Assembly: GCA_934098345.1 (NCBI GenBank)
Contig: CAKONX010000058.1
Coordinates: forward strand, 1 to 7,343
Length of the DNA: 7,343 bases
From: an uncultured Bacilli bacterium
Lineage (GTDB): Bacteria > Bacillota_I > Bacilli_A > RF39 > UBA660
Direction: 5' to 3'
The notes under the pieces: generated by a model
Told to the model about the DNA's origin: nothing
The model's input: only the letters and a program-made list of their open reading frames with translations
Databases searched by the model: none
Program-made: the position numbers and the translations under genes
In this document: one piece after another, positions 4,880 through 7,343 of the stretch
Numbering within the stretch: position 1 is the stretch's first letter
Layout: every line of letters starts with the position of its first letter

Positions 4880-6373
4880 AATTTCGTTTTTTCTTGGCTT
4901 CATTGTTGGGAATAAAAGAACATCTCTAATTGATGCGGATTCTGTAAATAGCATCATTAATCTATCTATTCCATAACCTATTCCACCAGCAGGTGGCATT
5001 CCATATTCTAAAGCTTCTATGAAATCATAATCAATATCATTTGCTTCTTCATTACCAAGTTCTTTTTCTTTTAATTGTTCTTCAAATCTTTCTAATTGAT
5101 CAATTGGATCATTAAGTTCTGTATAAGCATTTGCTGCTTCTTTACCAGAAATAAATAATTCAAATCTATCAACAAATCTTGGATCTTCAGGATTTTTTTT
5201 AGTAAGTGGTGATATTTCAATTGGATGTCCATAAAGGAATGTTGGTTGAATCAATGTTTCTTCTACATATTTTTCAAAGAATAAATTAATTATATGTCCA
5301 ACGGTATGTTCATGTTCAGCAACTTCAATATGATGCTCTTCTGCTAATTTTAAAGCTTCTTCAACACTCATTTCTTTTTTGAAATCAATTCCAGTTACTT
5401 CTTTAATAGCGTCTACCATTGATATTCTCTTCCATGGTCCTTCTAGGTTAATTTCATTTCCTAAATAGTTAAAAGTCATTTTTCCACAAACTTCACGTGC
5501 TATAGTTTGATACATATTTTCAGTTAAATCCATCATACCTTCAAGATCTGAATATGCTTGATATACTTCCATCATTGTAAATTCTGGATTATGTTGTGGA
5601 TCCATTCCTTCATTTCTAAATGTTCTACCTATTTCATAAACCGATTCCATTCCACCAACAAGTAAACGTTTTAAATTAAGTTCAAGAGCAATACGTAGAT
5701 ACATATCTAAATCTTGTGTATTATGATGAGTTACAAATGGTCTAGCTGATGCTCCTGTTAAAAGAGTTGTTAAAATTGGAGTTTCGACTTCTACAAATCC
5801 TAAATTATCTAAATAGTTTTGAATACATCTTATGATTTTTGGTCTCATAAATGCTACACGCATAGATTCATCATTCATGATTAAATCTACATAACGTCTT
5901 CTATATCTCTCTTCTACATCTGTTAATCCATGCATTTTTTCAGGAAGTGGTCTTAAAGCTTTTGTTAAATGAGTATATTCTAGACATTTTATTGTAAGTT
6001 CTCCAGTTTGAGTTTTCATTACTTTTCCTTTAATACCAACAATATCCCCAATATCTGCTGCTTTAAATAAGTTATAAGCATCTTCTCCAACATCATTTAT
6101 AGAAATATATACTTGTATTTTTCCGCATTTATCCTTAATTGTAAAAAATGATGCTTTTCCCATTTTTCTCATGAACATAATTCTTCCTGCTACAGAAACA
6201 TGTATATCCATATTCTCAAGTTCATCATGATCAATAGCTGAATATTTTTCTTTTATTTCGGAGGAAAAATCAGTTCTATCATACTTATGTCCAAATGGAT
6301 CCAAATTCATTTCTTTAATTCGATTCATTTTTTCGCGTCTTGCTAACTCTTGATCTGTTAGTTTTTTTTCCAT
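4871..6373 (-). CDS. lysS: Lysyl-tRNA synthetase, class II
   Basis: The 500-residue product charges tRNA-Lys with lysine using ATP in the cytoplasm. It has the family's full length and order: an N-terminal helix, an anticodon-binding OB fold (about 57-135, IHVSVAGRIMFMRKMGKASF onward), then the class II catalytic domain. Motif 1 is around 175-200, motif 2 is TFRNEGMDPQHNPEFTMMEV (251-270), and motif 3 is GIGYGIDRLMMLFTES (464-479) with the C-terminal VLLFPTMKP. The lysine-site stretch RIALELNLKR (227-236) keeps the glutamate but has Leu and Asn where most enzymes have Pro and Tyr (RIAPELYLKR). The TGASARPF block (206-213) starts with Thr where most have Gly. The rest is conserved, so it should be active. 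The ATG at 6373 has a strong AGAGGAG site 5 bases upstream. The leader is about 20 bases, too short for a T-box. The gene forms its own transcription unit. Confidence 0.97.
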   Translation of the reverse strand: MEKKLTDQELARREKMNRIKEMNLDPFGHKYDRTDFSSEIKEKYSAIDHDELENMDIHVSVAGRIMFMRKMGKASFFTIKDKCGKIQVYISINDVGEDAYNLFKAADIGDIVGIKGKVMKTQTGELTIKCLEYTHLTKALRPLPEKMHGLTDVEERYRRRYVDLIMNDESMRVAFMRPKIIRCIQNYLDNLGFVEVETPILTTLLTGASARPFVTHHNTQDLDMYLRIALELNLKRLLVGGMESVYEIGRTFRNEGMDPQHNPEFTMMEVYQAYSDLEGMMDLTENMYQTIAREVCGKMTFNYLGNEINLEGPWKRISMVDAIKEVTGIDFKKEMSVEEALKLAEEHHIEVAEHEHTVGHIINLFFEKYVEETLIQPTFLYGHPIEISPLTKKNPEDPRFVDRFELFISGKEAANAYTELNDPIDQLERFEEQLKEKELGNEEANDIDYDFIEALEYGMPPAGGIGYGIDRLMMLFTESASIRDVLLFPTMKPRKNEIDM

Positions 6374-6398
6374 AGTTACTCCTCTTTTCTTATTTAAT

Positions 6399-6407
6399 AT
6401 AATAACA
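6399..6407 (-). promoter_or_regulatory. Probable extended -10 promoter of lysS
   Basis: The minus strand reads TGTTATTAT (6407-6399), a TATTAT hexamer (five of six) with the extended -10 TG. No clear -35 hexamer is visible at the right distance. Transcription would begin near 6392, leaving a leader of about 20 bases with the ribosome site. The same extended type is used upstream of the SGNH gene. Confidence 0.5.
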
Positions 6408-6433
6408 TACTTTTACTATTTTTTACGTTAAAT

Positions 6434-6461
6434 TTGACAAAAATTAATTATTTAGTATAAT
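6434..6461 (+). promoter_or_regulatory. Consensus sigma-A promoter of the 256-residue gene
   Basis: TTGACA (6434-6439), a 16-base spacer and TATAAT (6456-6461) both match the housekeeping consensus perfectly. The start would be near 6468, about 21 bases before the ATG, with GGAGGA (6477-6482) in between. This is the strongest promoter visible in the window, and it drives a gene of unknown function divergently from lysS. Confidence 0.85.
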
Positions 6462-6488
6462 ATTTTTACAAATTTTGGAGGAATAATC

Positions 6489-7259
6489 ATGAAAAAGATT
6501 ACTTATGCAGATAAAATTAGAAAATTATTTATAGAGAATATTAATGATTACCTTAAAATAAAAAAAGTAATTTTTAATAAGGTTGATGAAGATGAAACCA
6601 TTTATGAATATATGCGTGATTATTCTTCTATATGTGATCAAAATATTAAACAATTTATAAAATATATAATATCCACTGATTACTTTATAATTTTAAATTA
6701 TGATGCTAAAAGAAATGAGGCTTTTTCTAGTGATATAAGTACTGAACTTAATAATTTAAAACTATTTATGAGTAACCACAATTTTAATATTCTTTTAACA
6801 GATAAAGCTGTTGCTACAAGTGTTTATGAAGCCGTAAAAACAATTAAAAATGCATCTTTCTATAATAAAATAGCTATTTTAAAATCTTTAACTGATGAAG
6901 ATATTAAATTTATATTATCAATTAATCCATTTTTTAATGAAGAGTTAAAGCAATATAATATTGAAGCTGATGCTGACTTCTTCTATTCAGAAATTGATAA
7001 ACAAGAATCTACAAATATTCCTAATTTAGAAGTTTATAATGAACTTGCATCTCTTTTAATAGATTTATTTATGATAGATGAAGATTTAGTTAATAGTATT
7101 GTAAGTGATATGATTGATGTTTTAAATATAGATTCTTCTGATATAGGGACTTTTATTGATATGATATATGATGGGGATATTATTGGTGTTTCTTCTATGT
7201 TATACCAATATTATGCCTTAAGAAAAGAAATGTTTGAAACTAATGTACCAAAAAAATAA
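6489..7259 (+). CDS. Hypothetical 256-residue all-helical cytoplasmic protein
   Basis: I do not recognise the family. The ATG at 6489 is well set, with GGAGGA 6 bases upstream and a consensus promoter before it. There is no signal peptide or membrane helix. The protein is rich in Ile, Asp, Asn and Glu, has one cysteine (Cys49) and appears almost wholly alpha-helical. Two acidic helical blocks are visible: an N-terminal one (about 1-165) with FILSINPFFNEELKQYN near its end, and a C-terminal one (about 178-250) with several Asp-rich turns (MIDEDL, LNIDSSDI, MIYDGDI). Position beside lysS probably says nothing about function. It may be a strongly expressed housekeeping-associated protein of a narrow lineage. 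The stop codon (7257-7259) is about nine bases from the apparent end of an insertion sequence, which leaves the coding region intact but probably removed or replaced its native terminator. Confidence 0.85.
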   Translation: MKKITYADKIRKLFIENINDYLKIKKVIFNKVDEDETIYEYMRDYSSICDQNIKQFIKYIISTDYFIILNYDAKRNEAFSSDISTELNNLKLFMSNHNFNILLTDKAVATSVYEAVKTIKNASFYNKIAILKSLTDEDIKFILSINPFFNEELKQYNIEADADFFYSEIDKQESTNIPNLEVYNELASLLIDLFMIDEDLVNSIVSDMIDVLNIDSSDIGTFIDMIYDGDIIGVSSMLYQYYALRKEMFETNVPKK

Positions 7260-7275
7260 GTTGGAAATTGATATG

Positions 7276-7312
7276 AACCCCGTTTCTTGGACAAAATAGA
7301 AACGAGGTTTTT
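7276..7312 (+). terminator. Stem-loop at the insertion sequence end, also a terminator-like hairpin
   Basis: Arms 7276-7287 and 7298-7309 pair over 12 positions with one mismatch and a 10-base loop, and T continues to 7312. It lies 17 bases after the stop of the 256-residue gene, so it may terminate that transcript. The right arm contains GAGG (7304-7307), the ribosome site of the ATG at 7315, so in a read-through transcript the site would be masked. That is a known way insertion sequences limit transposase made from outside promoters. Confidence 0.6.
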
Positions 7313-7314
7313 AT

Positions 7315-7343
7315 ATGTCAAAATTAAGTTATGAAGACAAAAT
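7315..7343 (+). CDS. Insertion sequence orfA (helix-turn-helix transposase subunit), N-terminal fragment
   Basis: Nine full codons and two bases are visible, starting at the ATG at 7315 with GAGG 7 bases upstream. The deduced start is MSKLSYEDK followed by Ile or Met. This resembles the opening of IS3-family OrfA proteins, which continue with a helix-turn-helix that binds the terminal repeats. Too little is present to confirm. The first residues also resemble those of the neighbouring 256-residue protein (MKKITYADKI), which is probably coincidence. Confidence 0.5.

Larger units (their letters stand above)
7269..7343 (+). mobile_element. Left end of an IS3-family (IS150-type) insertion sequence, truncated by window edge
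   Basis: The end appears to begin with TG at 7269-7270. The following pattern (ATATG, AACCC, then TTGGACA at 7288-7294) matches the spacing of IS150-group ends (TG, then ACCC, then TTGGAC) from general knowledge of the family. It is followed at once by a stem-loop and, at 7315, an ATG with a ribosome site opening a frame beginning MSKLSYEDKI, which looks like IS3-family orfA N-termini. The right end, the orfB transposase with DDE residues, and the target duplication lie outside the window. Alternative: the hairpin is simply the terminator of the upstream gene and the new ATG opens an unrelated gene. Confidence 0.6.

Noticed and set aside
6374..6398. T-box or other riboswitch upstream of lysS
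   Set aside because: The predicted transcript leader is only about 20 bases, leaving no space for one.
1..7343. TGA read as tryptophan (Mollicutes code)
   Set aside because: All the Trp residues in the full-length genes come from TGG and the genes reach family length without any in-frame TGA.
6489..7343. The frame at 7315 as a tandem paralogue of the 256-residue gene
   Set aside because: Six of the first ten residues agree (MKKITYADKI and MSKLSYEDKI), but nothing further is visible and the sequence before 7315 fits an insertion sequence end better.
1..7343. tRNA, rRNA or CRISPR array
   Set aside because: No cloverleaf, no conserved ribosomal RNA sequence and no regularly spaced repeats were seen in the gaps, the longest of which is 219 bases (607-825).

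Overview
The window is AT-rich DNA (by eye roughly a quarter to 30% G+C) with short intergenic gaps, strong Shine-Dalgarno sequences and Gram-positive style genes. It looks like a low-G+C Firmicutes or Mollicutes-related bacterium, perhaps an uncultured gut lineage. Trp residues in the full-length genes are encoded by TGG and all complete genes stop at TAA or TAG, so nothing suggests TGA recoding. The species cannot be named from this sequence.

Layout from left to right. Positions 1-606 (minus strand) hold the first 58 codons of a class B penicillin-binding protein and, upstream of it, an unrecognised 128-residue protein. Positions 607-825 have no intact gene but contain an open C-terminal-like reading frame with no start codon, plus a long hairpin in the leader of the 128-residue gene. 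Positions 826-1785 (minus) encode a membrane-anchored SGNH/DltD-like protein with its own extended -10 promoter. Positions 1843-4803 (minus) form one transcription unit: a small secreted protein with a SipW-class signal segment, a signal peptidase of the Ser-His-Asp (S26B/SipW) type fused to a polytopic membrane domain, and a DUF5305 two-pass membrane protein, closed by an intrinsic terminator. Positions 4853-6407 (minus) are lysS with its own promoter and terminator. Divergent from lysS, 6434-7259 (plus) is an unrecognised helical protein behind a consensus sigma-A promoter. From about 7269 to the window end is the apparent left end of an IS3/IS150-type insertion sequence with the first codons of its transposase orfA.

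The most interesting unit is the three-gene export module. By analogy with tapA-sipW-tasA, the dedicated peptidase probably processes the small secreted protein encoded just before it, giving a surface or matrix component. The DUF5305 protein would be a membrane partner with an extracytoplasmic domain and a cytoplasmic tail. The composition of the secreted protein (Ala/Thr-rich, two cysteines), the polytopic extension on the peptidase and a 13-bp direct repeat around the promoter are the features that distinguish it. With the SGNH protein and the penicillin-binding protein, most of the minus-strand cargo concerns the cell envelope. lysS is the ordinary core gene here.
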